A DNA stretch of 32,388 bases from Deltaproteobacteria bacterium (GTDB lineage Bacteria; Myxococcota; XYA12-FULL-58-9; JABJBS01): positions 1-32,388 of the forward strand of contig JABJBS010000073.1 of NCBI GenBank assembly GCA_018668695.1, given 5' to 3'. The number at the start of each line of letters is the position of its first letter. Positions within the stretch are counted from its first letter, which is position 1. Positions 17,449-25,327 of the stretch are shown piece by piece. The position numbers were made by a program, and so were the translations under genes. The notes under the pieces are model-generated. The model did no database searches and was not told the origin of the DNA. It saw only the letters and a program-made list of their open reading frames with translations.

Positions 17449-18210
17449 ATGCCGGATACCCTAGAAATTCATAGCCTCATTGTTTGGCTGATATTTGGAA
17501 TGGCTGCCGTTACATTTGTAATGGTGGCGTTTATCACTGCACCCTACGGGCGTCATATGTCTGACGGTTGGGGTCCCTCTATACCTGCCCGGACCGGCTG
17601 GTTATTGATGGAGACACCTCCCGTGCTTGTATTCTTTGGTTTTTACAGCATGGGCCAATTTCGGGCAGAGACAATTCCATTGTTCTTCCTCTTCCTTTGG
17701 CAAAGTCATTATATTTACCGCGCCTATGTTTTCCCGTTTAAGACGCGCGCGTCTGGTAAAAAGATGCCTGTGCTGGTCCTCATGCTTGCGGTGATATTCA
17801 ACAGCCTCAATGCCTACATCAATGCCCGCTGGATCAGCCACTTTGGCCAATACACAATTGAATGGCTTAGTGACCCGCGTTTCATTATTGGCGTCGTCGT
17901 ATTTTTCTCGGGGATGATCATCAATCGCCAATCAGACAACATTCTGATCAATCTTCGAAAGCCTGGCGAATCAGGTTACAAGATTCCAAAAGGTGGACTC
18001 TATCGGTTTGTGTCATGTCCTAATTACTTGGGCGAACTTCTAGAATGGCTCGGATGGGCCATAGCCACTTGGTCACTTGCTGGGCTTGCTTTTGCTATCT
18101 ACACCGCGGCTAACCTTGCGCCGCGTGCTATGACCAATCACCAGTGGTACCAAGAAAAATTTCCAGATTACCCGGAACAAAGACGAGCTCTTATTCCATT
18201 CGTAATCTGA
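17449..18210 (+). CDS. Steroid 5-alpha-reductase type 1-like membrane enzyme
   Basis: A 253-residue polytopic membrane protein, close to the 259 residues of human SRD5A1. Similarity recalled from the human protein runs through the C-terminal two thirds: DPRFIIG, SDNILINLRKPG, SGYKIPKGGLY, NYLGELLEW, ATWSLAGLAFA, and the HQWYQEKFPDYP to IPF end. Residues matching the catalytic and NADPH sites of the family are visible: Glu55 (METP), Tyr88, Asp163, Arg170, Asn192, Glu196 and Tyr234. The family reduces the delta4 double bond of 3-keto steroids with NADPH. It is the second gene of an operon with an SDR and is followed by a strong terminator. The family is very firm; the physiological substrate in this bacterium is unknown. 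Confidence 0.93.
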   Translation: MPDTLEIHSLIVWLIFGMAAVTFVMVAFITAPYGRHMSDGWGPSIPARTGWLLMETPPVLVFFGFYSMGQFRAETIPLFFLFLWQSHYIYRAYVFPFKTRASGKKMPVLVLMLAVIFNSLNAYINARWISHFGQYTIEWLSDPRFIIGVVVFFSGMIINRQSDNILINLRKPGESGYKIPKGGLYRFVSCPNYLGELLEWLGWAIATWSLAGLAFAIYTAANLAPRAMTNHQWYQEKFPDYPEQRRALIPFVI

Positions 18211-18462
18211 CTCATTCTAAAATAAAAAAGGGGAACACGTTTTGGTGACGTGTTCCCCTTCTTGATATCAACAGTCAACAGCCAGGCTTCCCACTCTTTA
18301 AGAGCCGAAATCCGAGCTTGTTATCGGGAAATTTTCATCTCCCTGATCAGGACCAAGCCACGGTCTCCATGTTCTATACATCGTAGATTCGCACTCATAA
18401 CTTGAGAGTTTAATTTGAAAACATGCGCGCAGCGTACTTTCAGCTCTCTGCGCTTCAGACAC
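18211..18462. other. Intergenic region between convergent genes
   Basis: Apart from the terminator at 18228-18260, these 252 bases hold no supported gene. A 6-bp stem GCGCAG/CTGCGC (18427-18432 / 18448-18453) just beyond the stop of the minus-strand gene is followed on that strand by GCATGTTTTC, and may be its weak terminator. A few short palindromes (CTCTTTAAGAG, TCCTGATCAGGA-like) are not clearly functional. Confidence 0.4.
18228..18260 (+). terminator. Strong intrinsic terminator of the SDR/5-alpha-reductase operon
   Basis: AAGGGGAACACGT (18228-18240) pairs perfectly over 13 bases with ACGTGTTCCCCTT (18248-18260) around a 7-base loop, 17 bases past the reductase stop. The flanks are A-rich upstream and contain CTTGAT downstream, so it could stop transcription in either direction. 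Confidence 0.85.
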
Positions 18463-19029
18463 TTAGGTTTTCTCTAATAATTCCTTGGCCTTCTTGAGAG
18501 CCTGGGGCAATTCCCGCCCCCAAAAGAACGATGCCATGTGCAGGATACTGCCATGAAACCACCATTGCGTATTGGGAGATTGTACCTGCCAGGAAACAGT
18601 GGTCGTCCCTACTTCAACTTCCTTAAGCCCGATTCCATGAATGAAGATAACTCCATCAAGCCGTTCTTGATACATAAGAAAATCAGGTTGACGATGGTCC
18701 ACCATAAGCAGTGAAGCAACACCGAAACGGTTGAGTCCAGGTAAACCCAATAACCGGCTCACCCCTTCGGAGAGATTTGTCGCTTGACGGCTCGCATCAG
18801 TATCGGCCTCTATTTCGCCTTCTCCCGAGGGCTCTACATCGTTGATACTTAAGCCCGACAAGCTCTCGTAAACATCTTTGAGCGACCGATCGACATCGAT
18901 AGATGCTTCACCAAGGACGTGCGTCTCGCCAAGTCTATCGTAACGAGTCATGTCGAGAACGTAGAGCACCCAAAAGGTGATCCCGAGGGCTAAACCAACA
19001 AAGAATATACTCTTGAGCAAGTTTCTCAT
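18463..19029 (-). CDS. Membrane-anchored protein of unknown function (possible SRPBCC-like fold)
   Basis: With the start at 19029 the protein has 188 residues; an in-frame ATG at 19047 would add six. Residues about 4-25 form one transmembrane helix or uncleaved signal (IFFVGLALGITFWVLYVL). The remaining ~160 residues are predicted extracytoplasmic. The pattern ASIDVDRSLKDVYESLSGL early on, beta-rich segments such as TTTVSWQVQ in the middle, and a long C-terminal helix (RELPQALKKAKELLEK) recall START/SRPBCC lipid-binding folds, but this is a weak structural guess. It is divergent from the cytochrome gene, with only about 70 bases between their starts. No family is firmly recognised. Confidence 0.7.
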   Translation of the reverse strand: MRNLLKSIFFVGLALGITFWVLYVLDMTRYDRLGETHVLGEASIDVDRSLKDVYESLSGLSINDVEPSGEGEIEADTDASRQATNLSEGVSRLLGLPGLNRFGVASLLMVDHRQPDFLMYQERLDGVIFIHGIGLKEVEVGTTTVSWQVQSPNTQWWFHGSILHMASFFWGRELPQALKKAKELLEKT

Positions 19030-19101
19030 AGCTCCGAGACTACCCAAAAACGCAGGTGGATAAAATAGGTCTATCAGAGAGTATTCCTTCCATTGGAATC
19101 A

Positions 19102-21276
19102 ATGAGAATCCGGGCCATACTAAGAGTTATGACAAATACAACGCTTCGGGCTCACGTTGTTATGCTGATGACTTGCCTAACCAGCTTAGGATGCGAACAA
19201 ATTGACTCGCCCATCGATCAAGAGGTGGTCAATGTTCCGGCCAAACTGCCCAAGCAGCCAGGCCCATACAGTCCGGCTATGGCTCAAATCGCTCCCAACG
19301 GCCCCTACAACCTCGCGGTGCATAGTGAGGTAAAGCTATGTGCATCGTGTCACACACAACATCATGAACAATGGCGTGAAAGTACTCATGGGCTCTCGTC
19401 ATTTAATAACCCCTTCTATCAAGTTGCATTTGATTCTTACGTTGAACAAGTTGGTCTTGATAAGGGAGCTTTCTGCGGTGGGTGCCACGACCCCACACTC
19501 GTATTTACCGGCGCAATCGCAGAACCCATCAAGCCTGAACACGCCTCCAACTACCTTGGAATAACCTGTAACAGCTGTCATGGCATCAGTGCCGCTACTA
19601 CCGATGGCGTTGCCAGTTACACCCTCGACACCAGCCCTATCCCCATCCCCAATGAAACTGACCCGGCATCTTTGCATGCCCACATCAGGCGAGTCTCTAA
19701 GCCAATACTCAAAGAGGACACCTTATGCATCAGTTGCCACAAAGGGTTTCTGTCTCAAGCCTCAGGGCATAAAGCCTTTTTACCTGCACTCGATGAGTTC
19801 GGCCCTTGGCGACGTTCAGGGTTTGCGAATACCTCAACAGCGTCACGGATCGTGACGCCGCGTGTGAAGCAAGGGTGCAAAGATTGCCACATGCCTGAAT
19901 CGATGAATGAAGGCGTTGCCCACTCCCACAGATTTCCCGGTGGCCATACAACTCTTGCCTATGCGTCGGGCTCCGGCAAACAGCTAGACGCAGTTAAAAA
20001 GATAATGGCAAACCGAATTGCCTTTGATATCCCGGCATGGCGTGAAGGCTCTCAAAGCTGGGTTGCAACCAATTCCGCTCAGACTCCCAAGACCTCAAGC
20101 ATCCAGTTCGATGTCGTCATATCCAATACGAACATTGGACATCACTTTCCAGCCGGTGCCCGAGATCTACGTAATGTCTGGGTCGAACTCACATTGCTGG
20201 ATTCAGCCGGTAAGACCGTGGGTAACTCAGGACATCAATACACGCAGTCTGGTGAAGAGGAAGACGTTCATGTCCTTCAGGTTGGACTGGTCGATGAGAA
20301 CGGAGACTTGGTTAAAAAGCACGGGGTAGGACATTTCCGTACTCCCCTCTTCGATCAAACAGTCGCTCCGTCCGACTCACGGGCAGCTCGCTACCTATTC
20401 CAGCCAACCACTCAAATTGCGTGGCCTCTTCAGATTCAAGCCAGGCTTCTCCAAAAGCGCTTCAGCAAAACCTTCCTCGATGAAGCTTGTAAATCCTCAA
20501 AGACTCAGCGCGGAAAAGACTTTCAAAAGAACTCTCTTACTCATCACTCTGTCCCCATTGATGCCTGTAAACCTCAGCCTACAGTTGTGATGGCCACATC
20601 TACATCGTGGGTCGGCAAGGTTTCTCAATCCGACACACCCGCTTGGTTACGTTGGTATCGCCATGGCATAGCACTTAGGCACGACCTTCAAGAGCGGCTC
20701 AACGTTGCGGCACAGAGCTTACAAAATGCACTCTCACAACTTCCCGCCAATATTCAGGGTCATCGCCGAGCCATGATTCACGCAAGCTTAGCGGATATTT
20801 TTGTTCAACAGTCCAAACTCGCCGAAGCAAACCAACATCTTGATATTGCTGAGAAAATCACTCCGAACCAGCCGGTGATTGCCAAGCTTAGAGGTCAAGG
20901 ACTTCGAAAGATCTGGAAACTTAAAGAAGCAGTACCTCATTTTAGAAAAGCTGCAGCACTCGCCCCAAACGATGAAGCCAGGTGGCGGGACTTGGCAGCA
21001 GCTTTGGGTTCAACAGGTCAACACAATCAAGCATTTAAGGCTGCACAAAAAGGTCTTGATGTTGAGTCGCGTGACGCACACCTTTTGCGTCTGCAAATGT
21101 TAGCCATCGAAAAATCGGGTCAACCTCACTCCAAAGAGGCCCGGCAATCCTTTCTTGACTTCAAACATGACGAGGCTGCTGCAAAATTAAAAGCTCGCTG
21201 CAGTCAGCAATCAGCGGAGTGTCGCAAAGCGCGACTACCTCTCCGTATTTACAGGATAAAATCGGAAATTAATTAA
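19102..21276 (+). CDS. Multiheme cytochrome c / TPR lipoprotein
   Basis: A 724-residue envelope protein. The N-terminal signal ends in lipobox LTSLGC, so it is a lipoprotein; an ATG at 19129 is an alternative start giving a shorter signal. Five CxxCH heme-binding motifs (CASCH, CGGCH, CNSCH, CISCH, CKDCH) fall in about the first 265 residues, in a cytochrome c554-like arrangement with extra distal histidines (HTQHHEQW, THG, SGHK). A beta domain with HHFPAGARDLRNVWVELTL follows, then a C-terminal TPR region (about residues 550-690). It should carry electrons on the periplasmic or outer surface; the TPR part suggests protein docking. No partner oxidoreductase is adjacent. The AT-rich sequence after the stop leads to the large RNA locus. 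Confidence 0.9.
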   Translation: MRIRAILRVMTNTTLRAHVVMLMTCLTSLGCEQIDSPIDQEVVNVPAKLPKQPGPYSPAMAQIAPNGPYNLAVHSEVKLCASCHTQHHEQWRESTHGLSSFNNPFYQVAFDSYVEQVGLDKGAFCGGCHDPTLVFTGAIAEPIKPEHASNYLGITCNSCHGISAATTDGVASYTLDTSPIPIPNETDPASLHAHIRRVSKPILKEDTLCISCHKGFLSQASGHKAFLPALDEFGPWRRSGFANTSTASRIVTPRVKQGCKDCHMPESMNEGVAHSHRFPGGHTTLAYASGSGKQLDAVKKIMANRIAFDIPAWREGSQSWVATNSAQTPKTSSIQFDVVISNTNIGHHFPAGARDLRNVWVELTLLDSAGKTVGNSGHQYTQSGEEEDVHVLQVGLVDENGDLVKKHGVGHFRTPLFDQTVAPSDSRAARYLFQPTTQIAWPLQIQARLLQKRFSKTFLDEACKSSKTQRGKDFQKNSLTHHSVPIDACKPQPTVVMATSTSWVGKVSQSDTPAWLRWYRHGIALRHDLQERLNVAAQSLQNALSQLPANIQGHRRAMIHASLADIFVQQSKLAEANQHLDIAEKITPNQPVIAKLRGQGLRKIWKLKEAVPHFRKAAALAPNDEARWRDLAAALGSTGQHNQAFKAAQKGLDVESRDAHLLRLQMLAIEKSGQPHSKEARQSFLDFKHDEAAAKLKARCSQQSAECRKARLPLRIYRIKSEIN

Positions 21277-21381
21277 TCACGAAATTAATAATTAAAGTTA
21301 TCGCTTACCCCGCCGATGTACGTGTGACTGCGAGAGCTGATCTTTTTATCGATTTTCCTAGCTCAAAAATTCACCATATCA

Positions 21382-21411
21382 TTGACCAACCTGATTAGAG
21401 ACCGCTAACAT
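21382..21411 (+). promoter_or_regulatory. Predicted sigma-70 promoter of the large structured RNA
   Basis: TTGACC (21382-21387) matches the -35 box at five of six positions, and TAACAT (21406-21411) fits a -10 box after an 18-base spacer. This would start transcription near 21418, just before the first three-way-junction stem of the RNA. It is the best such pair in the 21277-21420 gap. Confidence 0.55.
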
Positions 21412-21417
21412 TGTAAT

Positions 21418-22567
21418 GTAAGGTGTATTGCTTGGGGAGTTTATACATTAAACAATAAGGTGCTTTGCGCCGTCCCAAGTTCCTCAAGCACAAGCCATAC
21501 GAATAAGGTGTACGAGCAATTAAGTTCGCACCAAATATCAGCGAATTAACTCCTAGATGCTCTGGCCAGCGATAGGGATGTGTTCGTGGAGGAACGTGGA
21601 TGATTACTGAGCCGTTTCCATAACGTAAATTCGACGAATTAAAGACAACTCGTGGACACGTGTGTCCAAGGGAGCTGTGTAGCGTCTCACCAAAAGTTAC
21701 GTACGGGTTTGGAATGCCGGTTGTAACTTAAAGGGATTGGTGCGTCCTTTCTGCTCCTGCGATCGATTGTCGCAATTTGGGAAATAGTGGTAGCTGTCGG
21801 TTTGCTTGGGTGGCAGATCGTTAGCGCAACGCTATGCATGAGTGTTGGTGAGCTGTGGAAAGCCCACCGGGTAAATTATGTGACGTTGTGAAACGTCGCA
21901 AAGGTCAGCTCGACTTCCGACCCTGAATCGGAACACAAGAAGAGCCTGACTCCTGGATACTCAGGGGGTGCCTGTCATACCCAGGCACTCCCAACCATCT
22001 TGCGAGACCGGTGGCTACTCAGCACACCTCTATTCACCTGTGTCATGTTCAAACATGTCTCCCCGCAGTTACGCGCGTGTATCGCGCATGGGAAATGTAA
22101 ATGGGTGTTCGAAAACATAATCATCAGCCAAGGGCAATTCACAAGGCCGCTGCGCCTATGAACCTTTGTCCATGGTCTCTTGGTGACGAAAATCTTGTCT
22201 ACTGGATTCCGCCAGAGCTTCTACGGGCTCATTCTTCGGGAGGAGCCACGCTAGATAGGCTCCCGGCAAACCCGGGTGCCCGAAGGATTACTCTCAGGTC
22301 TCCAGATCAGGACAGAGCCTCTTACAAAGGAGACTGCAAATACTAGACTGCCTAGCCAGGCAACGGAGCCACCGATTTACTCGGCGGTGGGCGGTGGCTC
22401 CAGTGATAACCGTGCGCAGGGCCCAATAACCTGTGGCACGGTAGACGGTGACTGGCTCTTGTTTCATGACAAGAGTCAGTCTCGTCTCAAGGCGAGAGAA
22501 ATTATTACCACCGTAAAAAAAAACGCCGCCTGATGCTTTTAAATGCATCAGGCGGCGTTTTGATTTT
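21418..22567 (+). ncRNA. Candidate large structured noncoding RNA (~1.15 kb), class not recognised
   Basis: No convincing protein gene lies between 21277 and 22590. The plus strand instead packs more than twenty stems. Examples: a three-way junction 21431-21436/21474-21479 enclosing GTTTA/TAAAC and GGTGC/GCGCC hairpins; nested CACCAA/TTGGTG (21688/21737) and AAGTTAC/GTAACTT (21694/21723); a 7-bp hairpin capped by a GTGA GNRA loop (21881-21898); 10 bp at 21965-21974/21982-21991; CTTCGGG/CCCGAAG (22234/22279) enclosing GGAGCC/GGCTCC; perfect 10 bp at 22365-22374/22392-22401; ACCGTGC/GCACGGT (22409/22436); and 12 bp with one G-U at 22450-22461/22470-22481. A promoter-like pair precedes it and a 17-bp terminator ends it. 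It shows no recognisable signature of RNase P, tmRNA, SRP RNA or an intron. The 5' end is approximate. Confidence 0.72.
22520..22567 (+). terminator. Very strong bidirectional intrinsic terminator
   Basis: AAAACGCCGCCTGATGC (22520-22536) pairs over 17 bases without mismatch with 22545-22561 around an 8-base loop. On the plus strand the stem runs into TTTTGATTTT and ends the structured RNA. On the minus strand it runs into nine T's, 30-odd bases past the esterase stop, and so also ends that gene. It serves both convergent transcripts. Confidence 0.92.
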
Positions 22568-22590
22568 AAGCTTTTAAGCTCTTACCTAAA

Positions 22591-23679
22591 TCAAGGATTC
22601 AAACGACAGATTGAATCTAGGCTCGATGGAAGACCATCAAGAAGGTAAGGTGAAGCCTTCCCTGCACGGTGTGCCTTGAAGAACTCCTTCACAATTGAGT
22701 TAGATAACTGTGGGTGGTTTGAGTGACCACCTGTGTGTGCACAATCGATGACGTTACGGTTGTGGTTAGGCAAGTGCGAGTGCGCGAAAGAAGCACTGTC
22801 TTCGAAACTAATGATGCGTCCGTTGTTGCCTACACCAGCAATCGAGAACTGCGGATCACCGTAGATATCGCCGGCGCCGCCATGAGACATCAGAATAGTT
22901 CCTTCGTGAGCAGGATTCAGCGCATCCCAACGGAAGTTAACCGTCAACATACCTGTATCAATTGCATCGACAGTGTCAGGGCTATTAAACCATGCACCAC
23001 TCATGATGTACGCAGCGCCAACCATCTCAGGATAACGGCTGTGCATCATCGCACTGATGATAGCTCCACCAGAGAATCCCATGTGGTAAATACGTCCAGA
23101 ATCGATTGTGTACTCTTCAGCAAGGCAGCCAACGACTGTTTCAAAGAGTGCTGCTTCAAGGTTATCGTCGCCATTTTCGCTCTCGAATGCATCCCATTCG
23201 ATACCAATCGTACCGGAACCATCGAGGCTATAAGGCTGCAGACGCATTCCTTGTGGAAAAATCATGATGTACGGGAAGTCCGCGTCACCATCAGGTGTTG
23301 GAGCGATAAAGTTTTGAAAGTTTGAAGCGGTATCACCCACTCCGTGCCATGCGAAGATGACGCTTACGGGTGTGTCGCTATCTACGTTCGGTAGGTGCGC
23401 GTAGAATTCACGTGCATCAGGACCTGCTTGCCAGCCATTGTTCAGGCCTTCTGCAACCATCTGACCATTACACTCGAAAGGGATTTCAGCGATAGCGTCG
23501 GTTGAGCCGTTAGCCGCTCCGTTGTCTCCAGAGACATTGTCTCCAGTAGTCGAATCCGCCCCATCGGTTCCGTCCATCGTTGTACCATCTTGGTTCCCAG
23601 CTTCAGTGGTTTCTCCACCACAAGCAGCCAAACCCAAAGATAAAAGGCCTATCAACAAGATATTCCAAGATTTCAACAT
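22591..23679 (-). CDS. PHB-depolymerase/feruloyl-esterase-like alpha/beta hydrolase lipoprotein
   Basis: A 362-residue secreted esterase. The start at 23679 is fixed by GAGGGAG upstream and by the lipoprotein signal with lipobox GLAAC (Cys20); a longer frame up to 23916 is not needed. A low-complexity Gly/Asp/Thr linker (about 21-65) separates the anchor from an alpha/beta-hydrolase domain of the CE1/PHB-depolymerase type: oxyanion region WHGVGDTASNF, nucleophile Ser203 in GFSGG, probable acid Asp271 in GAGDIYGD and His319 in HTGGH. Such enzymes cleave polyester or aromatic-acid ester bonds. Scattered Cys residues may form disulfides. It is monocistronic, with its own promoter and the shared terminator at 22520-22567. 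The substrate is uncertain. Confidence 0.87.
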   Translation of the reverse strand: MLKSWNILLIGLLSLGLAACGGETTEAGNQDGTTMDGTDGADSTTGDNVSGDNGAANGSTDAIAEIPFECNGQMVAEGLNNGWQAGPDAREFYAHLPNVDSDTPVSVIFAWHGVGDTASNFQNFIAPTPDGDADFPYIMIFPQGMRLQPYSLDGSGTIGIEWDAFESENGDDNLEAALFETVVGCLAEEYTIDSGRIYHMGFSGGAIISAMMHSRYPEMVGAAYIMSGAWFNSPDTVDAIDTGMLTVNFRWDALNPAHEGTILMSHGGAGDIYGDPQFSIAGVGNNGRIISFEDSASFAHSHLPNHNRNVIDCAHTGGHSNHPQLSNSIVKEFFKAHRAGKASPYLLDGLPSSLDSICRLNP

Positions 23680-23735
23680 GTGCGCGCTCCCTCGACATGA
23701 GTGTATAGTGTAGGTGTCGGTCATCGAATGTGGGA

Positions 23736-23765
23736 TGCATAGCGATGCGGTACGCCAACTGTCAA
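23736..23765 (-). promoter_or_regulatory. Predicted sigma-70 promoter of the esterase gene
   Basis: Read on the minus strand, a perfect TTGACA (bases 23765-23760) is followed after 18 bases by TATGCA (23741-23736). This places the transcript start about 50 bases upstream of the ribosome site at the 23679 start codon. The rest of 23680-23950 holds no gene; it is the divergent control region with the amine oxidase. Confidence 0.6.
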
Positions 23766-23950
23766 ACCAAAAGCCCATCACGGGGATCACCGACCAACAA
23801 ATATTTACATTTGAAGCCTGTTTTGGCCCTATTGGTCCCCCCCAAATAGACCAATCGCTTTTTGAGACTGAATGATGAGCCAGCCACTTATCTTTATAAC
23901 TTGCCCCGATTCTCAATCAGCTCTAAATTTTGAGACGTTAGGAAACCAGA

Positions 23951-25327
23951 ATGAGCAAAAAACCTTCTCAAAAGAAGATTAAATTAGAGTCGACCGACGT
24001 TGTGGTTATTGGTGCTGGATTGGCTGGGCTGCAAGCGGCGTACAACGTTCAGCAAGCCGGTAAAACCGTTACCCTCTTGGAGGCGCGCGACCGAGTCGGT
24101 GGAAGAACAGTAAGCCAACAAGTTGGTTCAGCCACCTTCGACCTGGGCGGGCAATGGCTAGGCCCTACTCAATACCGCCTCAGCCGACTTACATCACAAG
24201 CCGGTATTCGAACCTTTCCAACGTTTCATGAAGGGAAAAAGGTTCTTAACCACGATGGGAAAATAAGCACATATAACAGTTCCATCCCTTCCATTTCTCC
24301 TTTGAATTTAGCTGTCCTACAATTTGCCTTAATGCGCGTTGAGCGAGCTCGTAAAAAAGTACCCGTAACCGCACCGATGCGTGTTCGGGATGCCGCAACT
24401 CTAGACGCCACATCCGTGGAAACGATTAAGAGAAAGCTGATTCCCACTCGAGGCGTTCGTGGAATTTTTGATGCTGCAGCCCGTGTAATATTCGGGGCCG
24501 AACCTGCAGAGCTTTCGTTGCTTCACTTCCTCACCTACCTCAATGCGGGAGGCGGCTTACTCAAGCTCTCAGAGATTGAAGGTGGAGCACAGCAGGAGCG
24601 GTTCGCCGGTGGTGCTCAGGAATTGTCCAGATACTTGGAGTCCAAACTCGACCGCGACATTCAATTCAACTGGCCGGTTCGCAAAATCGTACAGAAAAAG
24701 ACAAAGGTGACCGTCCACTCCGACCACGGTAGCGTCAGCGCTAAGCGAGTCATTCTTGCCGTTCCTCCCAACCTTGCAGGCAAGGTTCAATACGAGCCAG
24801 CCATGCCCGCATCTCGAGAATACCTGACCCAGGGAACAACAATGGGTCAAACCATCAAATGCATCGCAACTTATAAAGAACCCTTTTGGCGACATAAAGG
24901 GTTCTCGGGCGAAGTGGTTTCTACTCAAGGTCCCATCACCGTCATCTTCGACAATACATCCTATGACGGTAAGCAACCGGCCCTGCTCGCATTCTTGGTC
25001 GGTAATGAAGGGCGACGCTGGTCTGAACAATCGGACGCGCACCGCAAAGAAATGGTCCTGGCAAACTTCGCCAAGTACTTCGGTCAAGATGCGTTAAGCC
25101 CCACTGAATATGTTGAAAAAGATTGGGCCAAAGACCCTTGGGCATTGGGTTGCCCCACCGCCAGTCCGTCGCCAGGCGTTTGGACCAACTCAGCCCACAG
25201 CTTGCGCGAGCCTGTGGACCGCATTCACTTTGCAGGAACGGAAACAGCGACGGAATGGATGGGTTACATGGAAGGGGCTCTTGAATCGGGAGAACGAGCA
25301 GCCTCTGAGGTCATCAAACTTCTCTAG
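23951..25327 (+). CDS. Flavin-containing amine oxidase family protein
   Basis: A 458-residue FAD enzyme of the monoamine-oxidase superfamily. VVVIGAGLAGLQAAY is the FAD-binding motif, followed by LLEARDRVGGRT and DLGGQWLGPTQ, typical of MAO/putrescine-oxidase-like proteins; the C-terminus carries HFAGTETATEWMGYMEGALESG, the second flavin contact. There is no signal peptide. The ribosome site AGGAAA lies a few bases before the ATG. Members oxidise amines to aldehydes with H2O2, though some act on other substrates. Its stop shares 4 bases (CTAG) with the convergent membrane-protein gene. The substrate cannot be named. Confidence 0.9.
   Translation: MSKKPSQKKIKLESTDVVVIGAGLAGLQAAYNVQQAGKTVTLLEARDRVGGRTVSQQVGSATFDLGGQWLGPTQYRLSRLTSQAGIRTFPTFHEGKKVLNHDGKISTYNSSIPSISPLNLAVLQFALMRVERARKKVPVTAPMRVRDAATLDATSVETIKRKLIPTRGVRGIFDAAARVIFGAEPAELSLLHFLTYLNAGGGLLKLSEIEGGAQQERFAGGAQELSRYLESKLDRDIQFNWPVRKIVQKKTKVTVHSDHGSVSAKRVILAVPPNLAGKVQYEPAMPASREYLTQGTTMGQTIKCIATYKEPFWRHKGFSGEVVSTQGPITVIFDNTSYDGKQPALLAFLVGNEGRRWSEQSDAHRKEMVLANFAKYFGQDALSPTEYVEKDWAKDPWALGCPTASPSPGVWTNSAHSLREPVDRIHFAGTETATEWMGYMEGALESGERAASEVIKLL

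Noticed and set aside
21738-22445. Possible group II intron (a GTGCG at 21741-21745 and a hairpin at 22409-22442 somewhat like domain V)
   Set aside because: The hairpin lacks the catalytic AGC triad and GAAA-type loop of domain V. No reverse-transcriptase frame is present, and no interrupted gene flanks it.
22101-22533. Two plus-strand open frames (22101-22346 and 22276-22533) inside the gene-free region
   Set aside because: They overlap each other, lack ribosome sites and known motifs, and their sequence is accounted for by RNA stems. I treat them as chance frames in the structured RNA.
21418-22567. RNase P RNA, tmRNA or SRP RNA
   Set aside because: I find no GAGGAAAGUCC core (RNase P), no tRNA-like ends or tag frame (tmRNA), and no SRP Alu/domain IV signature. 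The length is also far beyond these.
23680-23916. 79-residue N-terminal extension of the esterase
   Set aside because: The ATG at 23679 has a strong ribosome site and begins a perfect lipoprotein signal. The extension also spans the predicted promoter.
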